Positions 35,343 to 44,016 of a stretch of DNA of 64,000 nt are shown here, piece after piece. Both the position numbers and the translations under genes were made by a program. The notes beneath the pieces are model-generated. The model was not told the origin of the DNA. It searched no databases and saw nothing but the letters and a program-made list of their open reading frames with translations. The DNA comes from Primorskyibacter flagellatus (GTDB lineage Bacteria > Pseudomonadota > Alphaproteobacteria > Rhodobacterales > Rhodobacteraceae): assembly GCF_014638275.1 (NCBI RefSeq), contig NZ_BMFJ01000002.1, forward strand, positions 124,001-188,000, given 5' to 3'. The stretch's first letter is position 1. Each line of letters begins with the position of its first letter.

Positions 35343-35827
35343 TCCGGCGGACGGAGGTTCCGGCAGGCACGCTCCTCCACGCGCTCAGGCGCGAGAGGGG
35401 CGGCCACGCCGATTGCTTCGTCACCGAATGTCCGGGGGCGGTGACGCTCTTCGACTACGTCACCGCATTCTACACCAGCCCCCTGTTCCGGGCGGAACGG
35501 GCGGTGCTCCGCGCCGGCGGGCACCGCTCCTCCGACGCCGATATCCCGCTCATCATGACCGGACAGGCGGACCGGTTTGCGGTCTGGCGCGTCCGCAGGC
35601 GCACCGACACCGAATTGCTCATGCGCCAGATTGGCGGCCCGACAGCGTCGTGGTTCATGGTCGCACCGTCCGGCCCCACGACCCGGCTGTACTTCGGCTC
35701 TGCCGTCCTGCCAGACGAGGACGGCGGCCTCGGATCGGGCGTCCGGTTGCTGATGCCACTGCACCTGATCTATTCTCGCGCCCTGCTGGCGGCAGCGAAG
35801 CGGGGGTTGGCGCGCGCGCGCCGCTAG
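35339..35827 (+). CDS. hypothetical protein coupled to yghU
   Basis: This 162-residue protein starts at a GTG that overlaps the yghU stop by 4 bp. It has no signal peptide or clear membrane segment. FDYVTAFYTSPLFRAERAVL and the C-terminal LLMPLHLIYSRALLAAAKRGL are the recognisable conserved-looking parts; the latter resembles the end of DUF2867-like proteins, but the match is weak. Function is unknown; coupling to a GST suggests a shared stress or detoxification role. Confidence 0.6.
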   Translation: MIRRTEVPAGTLLHALRRERGGHADCFVTECPGAVTLFDYVTAFYTSPLFRAERAVLRAGGHRSSDADIPLIMTGQADRFAVWRVRRRTDTELLMRQIGGPTASWFMVAPSGPTTRLYFGSAVLPDEDGGLGSGVRLLMPLHLIYSRALLAAAKRGLARARR

Positions 35828-35878
35828 TCGTTCAGAAATGTCGCCGCGCCAGCGACGGACCGGCCCGACCCTCGAAAG

Positions 35879-37324
35879 TCAGGCCACCACCTTCCCCTTC
35901 GCCAGCCGGTGATAGATCACACCACCCAGCACCGCCCCGATCACCCAGGCGTAGCCCGAAAGGAACCCGAGGAACGGCACCCAGACCGTCGCCACGGAGA
36001 ACACGGCCGCACAGCCGAAGGCGATCATCGCCGCGTCGTTCCACCCGTTGCCGTAGTGATAGCGCCCGCCCGTCATGTCATAGAGATCGGCGCGCTCAAG
36101 CTCCTGTTTCCGCAACAGGTAGTAATCCGCCATCATGATCCCGTAGACCGGCGCCAGCGTCGCCCCGAGCGTGTTCACGAAACCGGAAATCCCGAACTCC
36201 GAGATGAACGAGGTCCACAATCCCCCGATCACCAGCGCAAAGACAGAGGTGATCATCCCCGCCGTCCGGAAGCTGATCTTCGACGGCGCGAGGTTGGCGA
36301 TCCCGTTCACCGACGGTATGAAGTTCGCCACCAGGTTGATGCCCACGGTCGCCGCAAAGAAGGTCACCGCCGCGATGATCGACAGGATCACGCTGTCCGT
36401 CTTCTCCACGATCTCGGTCGGGTTGATGATCTTCTCCCCGTAGACGACCGCAGCGCCCGCCGTCGTCAGCAGCGCCAGCGCCGAGAACAGGATCATGTTG
36501 AACGGCAGCCCGGCGAGGTTCCCCAGCATCATCGCCCGCTTGTCCTTGGCATAGCGCGAGAAGTCCGAGAAGTTCAGCAGCACGGCCGAGAAATAGGCGA
36601 TCATCGTGCCGACAATTGCGACGAACCCGGACAGCTCCGTCCAGAAGGTCGCGTTCTCTGGCGTGAAGATGGTCTGCGCCTGTGCCAGCAGCTGCCCGTC
36701 CGACCTTTGCCACAGCACGATGACCAGCCCGATCATCACGGCGTAGACGAAGGGCCCCGCGATGTTGAGGAAGGTCTCGACCCACCCCATGCCCCGCCAG
36801 AAGATGAAGATGTGAAAGGCCCAGACGATCAGGAAACTGACCCAGTCCACGCCGGACAGCCCCAGGAAGCCGCCCTCGCCGCTGGAAATCCCGAACAGCG
36901 TGTAGATCAGCAGCGCCAGCGCGGTGGAGGCGAAATAGACCTGCACCCCGTACCAGAACACCGCCACAGTCGCCCGCAGGATCGCCGGCAGCTTGGCCCC
37001 CTGCGTACCTTTGGACGCGCGCGCCAGCACCGGGTAGGGAATGCCGTATTTTTCACCCGCAGCGCCCGACAGGTTGACGAGGAACATGACGAGCAGCCCG
37101 GCCACGATCAGCGCGGCAAAGGCGGTCCAGCCCGACACTCCGTAGGAAATGAACAGCGACGCCACCAGTGAATAGCCAAACAGCGACTGGATGTCGTTGG
37201 CCCAGATGTTGAAGATGGCAAACCAGCCCCAGGTCTTGTCCTGCGGCGCGATCGGCGCCAGCGTGTCGCCCCCGCTCTCTGCAGCCGGCAGTCCGATTTC
37301 CAGATCCGTCGTGTGTGTCGTCAT
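35879..37324 (-). CDS. NCS1 family nucleobase/cation symporter
   Basis: The 481-residue protein has about twelve membrane segments. The first carries the NCS1 hallmark WGWFAIFNIWANDIQSLFGY; others include VFWYGVQVYFAS and FSDFSRYAKDKRAMMLGN. NCS1 carriers take up cytosine, allantoin, hydantoins or other purine-derived compounds. An AGGAGA box precedes the ATG. It is transcribed in the same direction as the decarboxylase upstream, but 256 bp and a terminator separate them. The substrate cannot be told from sequence. Confidence 0.88.
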   Translation of the reverse strand: MTTHTTDLEIGLPAAESGGDTLAPIAPQDKTWGWFAIFNIWANDIQSLFGYSLVASLFISYGVSGWTAFAALIVAGLLVMFLVNLSGAAGEKYGIPYPVLARASKGTQGAKLPAILRATVAVFWYGVQVYFASTALALLIYTLFGISSGEGGFLGLSGVDWVSFLIVWAFHIFIFWRGMGWVETFLNIAGPFVYAVMIGLVIVLWQRSDGQLLAQAQTIFTPENATFWTELSGFVAIVGTMIAYFSAVLLNFSDFSRYAKDKRAMMLGNLAGLPFNMILFSALALLTTAGAAVVYGEKIINPTEIVEKTDSVILSIIAAVTFFAATVGINLVANFIPSVNGIANLAPSKISFRTAGMITSVFALVIGGLWTSFISEFGISGFVNTLGATLAPVYGIMMADYYLLRKQELERADLYDMTGGRYHYGNGWNDAAMIAFGCAAVFSVATVWVPFLGFLSGYAWVIGAVLGGVIYHRLAKGKVVA

Positions 37325-37510
37325 GGCTCTCTCCTGTCCCCCGATGGAGTGGTCTGCCGGTTACGGACCCGCATCACGTGCATGCAGGGTGGCCGGCGCA
37401 TCCGAGCGTAGATCCGAAGCTGGGCTACGGGGTCACGAAAACGTCATGTGGCCGCTGCGTCGCGGCGAAACCGGCGCGGACGGTCCAAAAATCATGCAAA
37501 ATGGACACAT

Positions 37511-37542
37511 GAAAAAACCGCGCCACCCTGCGGCGGCGCGGT
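37511..37542 (-). terminator. rho-independent terminator after the decarboxylase
   Basis: On the minus strand, ACCGCGCC / GGCGCGGT arms are followed by TTTTTT. A second stem, GGCGGGT-GA-ACCCGCC, sits just before it (37556-37571), close to the stop. Confidence 0.8.
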
Positions 37543-37580
37543 CAGGAAGCCGGAGGCGGGTTCACCCGCCCCCATGTTAT

Positions 37581-38753
37581 TCAGATCACCACGATGTCCA
37601 GCGGCGGGAAGCCGTTGAACCCGACCGACGAATAGGTCGAGGTATAGGCACCGCAGTTGCGGATCACGAACCGGTCGCCGGAGCGCAGGCCAAGCGGCAG
37701 CTCGACCGGGCGCTTTTCATACAGCACGTCGGCGGAGTCGCAGGACGGTCCGGCCAGGATGCAGGGCCCGGTCGCCTCGTGGTCGCGGTCCGTCAGGAAC
37801 TGGTAGCGGATCGCCTCGTCCATGGTCTCTGCCAGGCCCGAGAACTTCCCGATGTCCAGATAGACCCAGCGATGCAGGTCCATGTCCGACTTCTTCGACA
37901 CCAGCAGCACCTCTGCGGCAATCGCGCCAGCTTCGGCGACCAGACCACGGCCCGGCTCAGCCATCACATGCGCGACGTGGCCGAACCGCTCTTCGATCAG
38001 CTCCATCACACGGGCGGCATAGGCCGTCGGACGCTGGATTTCCTCGCCGTAATAGGCCGGGAAACCGCCACCGATGTTCAGCAGGGTCAGGCTGTGACCC
38101 GCCTCATGCGCGGCTTTCCAAACCGCCGCGATCTGGTCGAGCGTCGCGATCCACATCTCGGCCCGTTTGGTCTGCGACCCCACGTGGAAGGAAAATCCAA
38201 CCGGCTCCAGCCCGAGACGGGCGGCCATGTCCAGCAGCGCAATAGCCTTGTCACGGGCACAGCCGAACTTGCGCGAAAGCGGCCAGTCGGCTTCCGAGGC
38301 ATCCACGATCAGGCGGATGTAGACCTGCGCGCCCGGCGCATGTTCGGCGATCTTTTCAAGCTCTTCTTCCGCGTCCGCCGCGAACAGGGTGACACCGGCG
38401 CCATAGGCGAACTCGATATCGCGCACCTTCTTAACAGTGTTCCCGAAGGAGATGTTCTCGGGCCGCGCACCAAGCGACAGGCACAGCTCCACCTCGGCGC
38501 GCGAGGCAGCGTCGAAACCCGACCCGAGATCGACCAGCCGCTCCACGATCTCACGCTGCGGGTTGGCTTTCACGGCATAGTGGATGCGGGCCCGGCCCAG
38601 ACCGGCCTTCAGCGCGTGGTACTGCTCTTCGACGCGGTCGATGTCGAGCACGAGCGTCGGGCGCTCGAATACGGAATTGCGGATGAAGGTTTCTACGCGG
38701 TTTTCACGGCGTGCAGCTTTGACGGCCGAGAAATCGGCTACGTATGCGTTCAT
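37581..38753 (-). CDS. ornithine/lysine decarboxylase, group IV fold
   Basis: The 390-residue enzyme of the alanine-racemase fold has the PLP lysine K62 in HYAVKANP, the glycine-rich LNIGGGFPAYYG (phosphate binding), EPGRGLVAEAG and the catalytic C338-D339 in PSCDSADVLYEK, the form I associate with bacterial ornithine/lysine decarboxylases. It makes putrescine or cadaverine. ATG 38753 has GGAG 6 bp upstream; ATG 38759 would sit directly against it. A 300 bp structured leader precedes the gene, and a terminator follows. Confidence 0.92.
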   Translation of the reverse strand: MNAYVADFSAVKAARRENRVETFIRNSVFERPTLVLDIDRVEEQYHALKAGLGRARIHYAVKANPQREIVERLVDLGSGFDAASRAEVELCLSLGARPENISFGNTVKKVRDIEFAYGAGVTLFAADAEEELEKIAEHAPGAQVYIRLIVDASEADWPLSRKFGCARDKAIALLDMAARLGLEPVGFSFHVGSQTKRAEMWIATLDQIAAVWKAAHEAGHSLTLLNIGGGFPAYYGEEIQRPTAYAARVMELIEERFGHVAHVMAEPGRGLVAEAGAIAAEVLLVSKKSDMDLHRWVYLDIGKFSGLAETMDEAIRYQFLTDRDHEATGPCILAGPSCDSADVLYEKRPVELPLGLRSGDRFVIRNCGAYTSTYSSVGFNGFPPLDIVVI

Positions 38754-38784
38754 GGTCATCTCCAATAGACCCGGCCATATATGA

Positions 38785-38905
38785 CCGCTCAGTTCCAAGG
38801 GAGACGTTACCGTCGCTACGTAACCGCAGGGCCTATCGGATTAGCCCTCTCGCCAGAGGCGCGTGCGTTGGCGTCTTTGTAAGGCGCGATATCGGGCCAA
38901 ACGAT
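38785..38905 (-). ncRNA. candidate speF-type cis-regulatory leader RNA
   Basis: The 323 bp upstream of the decarboxylase has no credible gene and several short stems on the minus strand: GTTAC / GTAAC (38806-38824), AGGGC / GCCCT (38828-38848) and CCTCT / AGAGG (38846-38859). The last two share bases, so they cannot form together. Alphaproteobacteria are known to carry the conserved speF leader motif (Rfam) before ornithine decarboxylase genes. I assign it from position and potential to switch, not from a checked consensus match. Confidence 0.45.
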
Positions 38906-39076
38906 GAGTCGTTCAAGAGGGATTTGTCCCGAGGTCCGAAAATGTTTTCGTCGCGCCCCGAGATACCGCGCAACATATTGGAAATAAAAAAGATACACAG
39001 CTCACCCACAGGCAGGATGCTGCTGATTTGCAACAACGCCCCGCCTCCGGCGGACCCGGTGGCGGGGCGGCGTGGT

Positions 39077-39229
39077 TCAGGCGGCGCGGGTATAGGGCAG
39101 GTAGGCGGTGCCGCCTTGTGCCGGGGCCGGCGCGTCCGAGGTGAAGTAGTCATAGGCCTGATTCAGCGCGTTCAGCGCGGCCTGCGCGCGGCGCAGCTCT
39201 TCGGGGGATGGTTTTGCGATCTTGTCCAT
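39077..39229 (-). CDS. small hypothetical protein (50 residues)
   Basis: The protein begins MDKIAKPSPEELRRA, is likely helical (EELRRAQAALNALNQAY) and ends in a flexible Pro/Ala-rich tail, with no membrane segment. ATG 39229 is preferred because the longer frame upstream reads through the repeat. Two interlocked palindromes lie 75-100 bp upstream. A CTGC-N3-GCAG element there is the form recalled for the polyhydroxyalkanoate regulator PhaR. I infer a possible link to storage metabolism; the function is unknown. Confidence 0.55.
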   Translation of the reverse strand: MDKIAKPSPEELRRAQAALNALNQAYDYFTSDAPAPAQGGTAYLPYTRAA

Positions 39230-39303
39230 GGGGTGCCTCATCGGGTCTGGCCCCCTCCCTGACCGGTATATGCGCCTCGGCGGCGCCGCGGTCAGCCCCT
39301 GAT

Positions 39304-39331
39304 TGCTGCATTGCAGCATTGCGCGCAATGC
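39304..39331. promoter_or_regulatory. two interlocked palindromes upstream of the small gene
   Basis: TGCTGCATTGCAGCA (39304-39318, 7 bp arms around one base) overlaps GCATTGCGCGCAATGC (39316-39331, exact 16 bp palindrome) by three bases. The first contains CTGC-ATT-GCAG. Confidence 0.6.
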
Positions 39332-39363
39332 AGATGTCCGTGCCGCTGGCCACGGTCGCGCAA

Positions 39364-39488
39364 CGGGGGGCTTTCCGCCCCCCGCACCCCCCGGAGGATA
39401 TTTGTGAAACCAAAGAAGCCGGCCCGGTTTCTTTGGTTTCACAAATATCCCGGGGTGAGCCCCGCAGGGGCGAGGGGCAGCGCCCCTC
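39364..39488. repeat. long inverted repeat built from two facing repeat copies
   Basis: One copy reads GGAGGATATTTGTGAAACC plus AAAGAAGCCGG, the next CCGG plus TTTCTTTGGTTTCACAAATATCC, giving near-perfect arms of about 28 bp (39392-39450). Short GC hairpins (ggggggctttccgcccccc; aggggcgaggggcagcgcccct nearby) flank it. It lies after the sdhB stop, between the two minus-strand genes sdhB and the small gene. Confidence 0.8.
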
Positions 39489-39513
39489 TGCCAGCATCGG
39501 GGCAGCCGCCGGG

Positions 39514-40293
39514 TCAGACGGTGCGTTCAACCATCATCTGCTTGATATGCGCGATCGCCGCCGCCGGGTTCAGCCCCTTGGGGCAGGTCTTGGCGCAGTT
39601 CATGATCGTGTGGCAGCGGTAGAGCTTGAAGGGATCCTCCAGCTCGTCCAGCCGCTCGCCCGTCGCCTCGTCGCGCGAGTCGATGATCCAGCGGTAGGCA
39701 TGCAGCAGCGCGGCGGGGCCGAGGTAACGGTCGCCGTTCCACCAGTAGCTCGGGCAGGAGGTGGAGCAGGAGGCGCACATCACGCATTCATAAAGCCCGT
39801 CGAGCTTCTTGCGGTCCTCGATGGACTGCCGCCATTCCTTCGCCGGTTTGTTGGTCTTGGTCTCCAGCCACGGCATGATCGAGGCATGCTGCGCGTAGAA
39901 GTGGGTCAGGTCCGGGATCAGGTCCTTCACCACCGGCATGTGCGGCAGCGGATAGATCGTCACATCGCCCTTGATCTCGTCGAGGCCATAGATGCAGGCC
40001 AGCGTGTTGATCCCGTCGATCATCATCGCGCAGGACCCGCAGATCCCCTCGCGGCAGGACCGGCGGAAGGTCAGCGTCGGGTCGATCTCGTTCTTGATCT
40101 TGATGAGCGCGTCCAGAACCATCGGACCGCATTTGTCCATGTCGAGGAAATAGGTGTCGACACGCGGGTTTTCCCCGTCGTCCGGGCTCCAGCGGTAAAT
40201 CTGGAACTTGCGGACATTGGTTGCGCCGTCGGGCTTGGGCCAGGTCTTGCCGGTCCGGATGCGGGAGTTCTTGGGAAGCGTGAATTGTGCCAT
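39514..40293 (-). CDS. sdhB: succinate dehydrogenase iron-sulfur subunit
   Basis: The 259-residue subunit has the 2Fe-2S cysteines C80, C85, C88 and C100 ([10 protein letters not shown], then TLAC), and the C-terminal [16 protein letters not shown] and [14 protein letters not shown] motifs for the 4Fe-4S and 3Fe-4S centres. It links the flavin in SdhA to quinone in complex II on the inner membrane. It is the last gene of sdhCDAB. A large inverted repeat follows the stop. Confidence 0.98.
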   Translation of the reverse strand: MAQFTLPKNSRIRTGKTWPKPDGATNVRKFQIYRWSPDDGENPRVDTYFLDMDKCGPMVLDALIKIKNEIDPTLTFRRSCREGICGSCAMMIDGINTLACIYGLDEIKGDVTIYPLPHMPVVKDLIPDLTHFYAQHASIMPWLETKTNKPAKEWRQSIEDRKKLDGLYECVMCASCSTSCPSYWWNGDRYLGPAALLHAYRWIIDSRDEATGERLDELEDPFKLYRCHTIMNCAKTCPKGLNPAAAIAHIKQMMVERTV

Positions 40294-40304
40294 GTCGTCC
40301 TCCT

Positions 40305-42110
40305 TCAGAACGTCCGCGCCTTGGGCGCGATGCGTTTCAGTTCGATCCCGCCCTCGGCCTCGGAGGTCAGCGGATCGGTGATGACCGGGCGGTAGCTCAG
40401 CTCCACCTTTTCGCCGTCCACGCGCGAAATCGTGTGCACGCGCCAGTTCTCGTCGTCCCGCTCCGCGTAGTCCTCATGCGCATGCGCGCCGCGCGATTCA
40501 TGGCGCGCCTCGGCACCGACGATGGTCGCCAGGGCGTTCGGCATCAGGTTCGTCAGCTCCAGCGTCTCCATCAGGTCGGAGTTCCAGACCAGCGAGCGGT
40601 CCGTCACCTTCACGTCGCCCATCTTGCCGGCAATGGCGGTCATCTTCTCGACCCCCTCCTTCAGCGTGTCCGAGGCGCGGAAAACCGCGGCGTCCGACTG
40701 CATGGTACGCTGCATCTCCAGCCGCAGTTCGGCGGTCGGGATCGCGCCCGAAGCGTTGCGCAGTGCGTCGAACCGGTCGAAGGCCTTGTCCACGGCGGCG
40801 AGGTTCACCGTCGGGTTTGCCGCTTCCGGGTCCACGACCTTGCCCGCCTTGATCGCCGCCGCGCGGCCAAAGACCACGAGGTCGATCAGGGAGTTCGATC
40901 CCAGACGGTTCGCCCCGTGGACCGAGGCGCAGCCCGCCTCGCCCACGGCCATCAGGCCCGGCACGATGGCGTTCGGATCCTCGGCGGTCGGGTTCAGCAC
41001 CTCGCCCCAGTAGTTCGTCGGGATGCCGCCCATGTTGTAATGCACCGTCGGCAGCACCGGGATCGGTTCCTTGGTGACGTCAACACCGGCAAAGATCTTC
41101 GCCGACTCGGAAATCCCCGGCAGCCGCTCGGCCAGCGCCTCTTTCGGCAGGTGCGACAGGTTCAGGTGGATGTGGTCGCCGTGTTCGCCAACACCCCGCC
41201 CCTCGCGGATCTCCATCGTCATCGAACGCGAGACGTAGTCGCGCGGCGCCAGGTCCTTGTACTGGGGCGCATACCGCTCCATGAACCGCTCGCCTTCCGA
41301 GTTGGTCAGGTAGCCGCCCTCGCCCCGCGCGCCTTCGGTGATCAGGCAGCCAGAGCCGTAGATGCCGGTCGGGTGGAACTGCACGAACTCCATGTCCTGA
41401 AGCGGCAGACCGGCCCGCGCCACCATCCCGCCGCCGTCGCCGGTGCAGGTATGTGCCGAGGTGGCCGAGAAATAGGCGCGCCCGTAGCCGCCCGTCGCCA
41501 GCACCACCATCTTGGCGGAAAACAGGTGCATCGTCCCGTCATCCAGTTTCCAGCACAGAACGCCGGTACAGACGCCGTCGTCTGACATGATCAGGTCGAT
41601 GGCGAAGTATTCGATGTAGAATTCCGCGTTGTTCTTCAGCGACTGACCGTAAAGCGTGTGCAGGATCGCGTGGCCGGTCCGGTCCGCGGCGGCGCAGGTG
41701 CGCTGCACCGCGGGGCCTTCGCCGAATTCCGTCGTGTGCCCGCCAAAGGGCCGCTGGTAGATCTTGCCCTCTTCCGTCCGGGAGAACGGCACGCCGTAGT
41801 GCTCAAGCTCGTAGACGGCCTTGGGTGCGGACCGGGCGAGGTACTCCATCGCGTCCGTATCGCCCAGCCAGTCCGACCCCTTCACGGTGTCGTACATGTG
41901 CCACTGCCAGTTGTCCGGCCCCATGTTGGACAGGGACGCGGCGATGCCGCCCTGCGCGGCGACGGTGTGCGACCGGGTCGGAAACACCTTGGTCACGCAG
42001 GCCGTGCGCAGGCCCTGCTCGGCCATGCCGAGCGTGGCGCGAAGACCCGCACCACCTGCACCTACTACCACGACGTCATATGTATGCGTCTCGTATTCGT
42101 AAGCTGTCAT
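40305..42110 (-). CDS. sdhA: succinate dehydrogenase flavoprotein subunit
   Basis: The 601-residue subunit has the N-terminal FAD motif [19 protein letters not shown]48 in [11 protein letters not shown] as the covalent FAD site, and the catalytic loop [21 protein letters not shown] shown in part. Length and sequence are typical of alphaproteobacterial SdhA. It oxidises succinate to fumarate. It follows sdhD by 27 bp and precedes sdhB by 11 bp in one operon. Confidence 0.98.
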   Translation of the reverse strand: MTAYEYETHTYDVVVVGAGGAGLRATLGMAEQGLRTACVTKVFPTRSHTVAAQGGIAASLSNMGPDNWQWHMYDTVKGSDWLGDTDAMEYLARSAPKAVYELEHYGVPFSRTEEGKIYQRPFGGHTTEFGEGPAVQRTCAAADRTGHAILHTLYGQSLKNNAEFYIEYFAIDLIMSDDGVCTGVLCWKLDDGTMHLFSAKMVVLATGGYGRAYFSATSAHTCTGDGGGMVARAGLPLQDMEFVQFHPTGIYGSGCLITEGARGEGGYLTNSEGERFMERYAPQYKDLAPRDYVSRSMTMEIREGRGVGEHGDHIHLNLSHLPKEALAERLPGISESAKIFAGVDVTKEPIPVLPTVHYNMGGIPTNYWGEVLNPTAEDPNAIVPGLMAVGEAGCASVHGANRLGSNSLIDLVVFGRAAAIKAGKVVDPEAANPTVNLAAVDKAFDRFDALRNASGAIPTAELRLEMQRTMQSDAAVFRASDTLKEGVEKMTAIAGKMGDVKVTDRSLVWNSDLMETLELTNLMPNALATIVGAEARHESRGAHAHEDYAERDDENWRVHTISRVDGEKVELSYRPVITDPLTSEAEGGIELKRIAPKARTF

Positions 42111-42137
42111 GAGTTGTATTCCTTCGCGCGTGTCTTC

Positions 42138-42509
42138 TCAGATCGCGAGTTTCAGCAGCGCAAACAGCCCCACGGCCATCAGCAGGTAGGTCACCGCGCT
42201 CACCGCGATCAGGGTGAGTTTGCCGGCAAGCCCGTGCACGTAGTCCTCGACCGCCTCGTCGATCTCCATCCGGAAGTGGTTCAGCCCGACGATCAGCCCA
42301 AGCGCCAGCACCAGCACGACGAAGGGACGCGACAGGAACGCCTGCACCTCTTCGAAGCTGCTGCCCAGCCCGGCGCCGAAGGTGAAGATGAAGAAGGGCG
42401 CGATCACGGCCAGGCAGATCGAGGACACCATCATCTTCCAGTGATGATGCGTCCCTTCGCTGCCGGAACCGGACCCGACGGCACGCTTACGATCGGTCAG
42501 ATAACGCAT
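42138..42509 (-). CDS. sdhD: succinate dehydrogenase membrane anchor subunit
   Basis: The 123-residue protein has three membrane segments after a polar start (MRYLTDRKRAVGSGSGSEG), with HFRMEIDEAVEDYVHG between helices two and three, typical of SdhD. It anchors complex II and helps form the quinone and haem sites. ATG 42509 fits the family; the frame is open further upstream inside sdhC. Confidence 0.93.
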   Translation of the reverse strand: MRYLTDRKRAVGSGSGSEGTHHHWKMMVSSICLAVIAPFFIFTFGAGLGSSFEEVQAFLSRPFVVLVLALGLIVGLNHFRMEIDEAVEDYVHGLAGKLTLIAVSAVTYLLMAVGLFALLKLAI

Positions 42510-42520
42510 GTCGCGGCTCC

Positions 42521-42910
42521 TTATACGACGAGGACGGTGAACAGGGCCAGCACGGTGGCCCCGATGAACATGCCCCATCCCATCTTCTGGGAGGTCTCGA
42601 CATCCAGCAGAAAGCCGAAGTCCCACACGACATGCCGCAGGCGGCCCAGAACGTGATACCAGATGGCCCATGCGGCCAGCAGCATCAGCAGATCGCCCAG
42701 GTAACTGGTCAGCAGCCAGTCGACCCGGCCGAACGCGGCCTCGGACGTCGCGGCGGCGACCAGCCAGCAGATCACGAGGAACGCGAAGCCGTAGCAGGCG
42801 ATTCCGGTGATGCGCACCATGATCGAAGAAATGGACGTGATTTGGGGCCGGTAGTACGGACCGATCATGAAAGGCGAAAGCGGGCGGTTGCCCCGGTTCA
42901 CATCTGCCAT
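42521..42910 (-). CDS. sdhC: succinate dehydrogenase cytochrome b556 subunit
   Basis: The 129-residue protein begins RGNRPLSPFMIGPYYRPQITSI (family N-terminus, residues about 5-26) and has three membrane segments. YHVLGRLRHVVWDFG contains the likely haem b histidine. ATG 42910 has AGAGGA 4 bp upstream; longer in-frame starts lie in the promoter region. It is the first gene of sdhCDAB. Twin GTGATCAC operators lie 115-145 bp upstream. Confidence 0.95.
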   Translation of the reverse strand: MADVNRGNRPLSPFMIGPYYRPQITSISSIMVRITGIACYGFAFLVICWLVAAATSEAAFGRVDWLLTSYLGDLLMLLAAWAIWYHVLGRLRHVVWDFGFLLDVETSQKMGWGMFIGATVLALFTVLVV

Positions 42911-43024
42911 GAAATCCTCTTTCGGTTTACCTGGGGCCGGTTCTAACGATTTTTCCAGCCTTGTCATCAGGACACACCCGCGCAGGCGCAGAAAACGCGC
43001 CATGTTGCAGCACAGCGCGCATGT

Positions 43025-43055
43025 CGTGATCACACGCGTCAACTCTGTGATCACA
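43025..43055. promoter_or_regulatory. twin GTGATCAC operators upstream of sdhC
   Basis: Two copies of TGATCACA start at 43027 and 43048, exactly 21 bp apart. The second is a full TGTGATCACA palindrome; the first has the 8 bp core GTGATCAC. The same pair with the same 21 bp period occurs upstream of sucC. A TTGACG on the minus strand lies between them (43037-43042). A GntR-type regulator such as AkgR, described as a TCA-gene activator in Rhodobacter sphaeroides, is a candidate binder; this is inference. Confidence 0.75.
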
Positions 43056-43084
43056 GTTGGCGGCAAGAGGCCCGGAAAACGGCA

Positions 43085-43112
43085 AGGGACCGCGAGTCGC
43101 CCCGCGGTCCCT
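43085..43112. terminator. strong hairpin after the TorF-like porin gene
   Basis: Exact 10 bp arms AGGGACCGCG / CGCGGTCCCT around 8 bases, 22 bp after the stop of the minus-strand porin gene. The following T content is poor (ttgccgtttt), so it may be a weak terminator. Confidence 0.55.
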
Positions 43113-43134
43113 CCCCAGGTCTGCGATGTCGAGG

Positions 43135-43776
43135 TCAGCGCAGGCTGAAGCTGGTGTCCACGCTCAGGACAAATATGCCCGGGTTCGTGGTGGAGTCGTG
43201 CCAGGTGCCCGAGACCGAGAAATTGTCGGTGATGGCGTAGCTTGCGCCCACGGTCCAGTATTCCTGACCGCCGTGGTCGATGTCGCCGAAGGAAGCCGAC
43301 AGCCCGATCTTGTCGTTCACCGCGAAATCCGCGGTCAGACGGGAATTCAGAACATCCGTGTCCGGATCGAAGGCGAACCGGGTGCCGAGGCTCAGCTGAT
43401 CGGTGACCGCGTAGCCCATGGACAGGATGAATTCGCCACAGCAGTTGCTGTAGGGCTCGTGATAGTAGTAGCGGGCATAGCCGAAGTCATAGCTCAGCTT
43501 GCCGACTTCGTTGCGGTAGCCGGCATAGATGTCCAGTTCGTACTTGCTTCCGACGATCGAGGTCGCGGTGTTCGACGCCCAGAGCCCGGCGTAGAAGCCG
43601 TTGATCTCGGCCTCGACCCAGGGTTGGAACGCGGCGCCGGTGGTCTGCTCGACCCCGTTGGAGACATAGCGGCTGGCCAGCGTCGCACCGGCGGAGACGC
43701 TGATCTCCTGCGCTGCGGCGACGGAGGGAAGCGCCAGGCCCAGCACAAGCGCGGAGGATTTCACAATGGATCTCAT
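43135..43776 (-). CDS. TorF family putative porin
   Basis: The 213-residue protein has a signal peptide (MRSIVKSSALVLGLALPSVA, cleavage near AAAQ) and a beta-strand-rich mature part with SAGATLASRYVSNGVEQT, GYRNEVGKLSYDFGYARYYY and an aromatic C-terminal end (SVDTSFSLR), consistent with a small outer-membrane barrel of the Gcw_chp/TorF family. ATG 43776 opens the signal peptide; the longer frame has none. Two adjacent cysteines (SNCCGEF) are unusual for a barrel loop. The substrate is unknown. Confidence 0.85.
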   Translation of the reverse strand: MRSIVKSSALVLGLALPSVAAAQEISVSAGATLASRYVSNGVEQTTGAAFQPWVEAEINGFYAGLWASNTATSIVGSKYELDIYAGYRNEVGKLSYDFGYARYYYHEPYSNCCGEFILSMGYAVTDQLSLGTRFAFDPDTDVLNSRLTADFAVNDKIGLSASFGDIDHGGQEYWTVGASYAITDNFSVSGTWHDSTTNPGIFVLSVDTSFSLR

Positions 43777-43980
43777 TTCGACCTCGGAAAGATGACACGC
43801 CTGTAACAAGCGCCTGTTTCGCCTCCCCGGGAAGAGCCCAAATTCGCGGTGTTGCCGCGCTGCCGCATGAACGTTCGCGCTCGCAGAAATCACAGGCGCA
43901 AACAACTGGAATCAGACAAAAAAGCGCAGAACCGTCCGAAAGGTCATTCACAGACTGCGGTTTTTTTCGGCACCGGTTTC

Positions 43981-44005
43981 CCGCACCGGCCGGCCGCCGG
44001 TGCGG
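43981..44005. other. GC hairpin after the mch gene
   Basis: Exact 10 bp arms CCGCACCGGC / GCCGGTGCGG around 5 bases, 12 bp after the minus-strand mch stop. There is no T run on that strand, so a terminator is not certain. Confidence 0.4.
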
Positions 44006-44016
44006 ACGGGTGTCCC

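Noticed and set aside
37325..37510. Riboswitch before the NCS1 permease
   Set aside because: I saw no match to a purine, guanidine or other riboswitch core; only weak local pairing is visible.
38816..38998. A 60-codon minus-strand frame in the decarboxylase leader
   Set aside because: It could be a leader peptide, but no good ribosome site is seen and the structured RNA explains the region better.
39311..39622. A 103-codon plus-strand frame across the long inverted repeat and the end of sdhB
   Set aside because: It translates the palindrome and the antisense of sdhB; no start signal or family.
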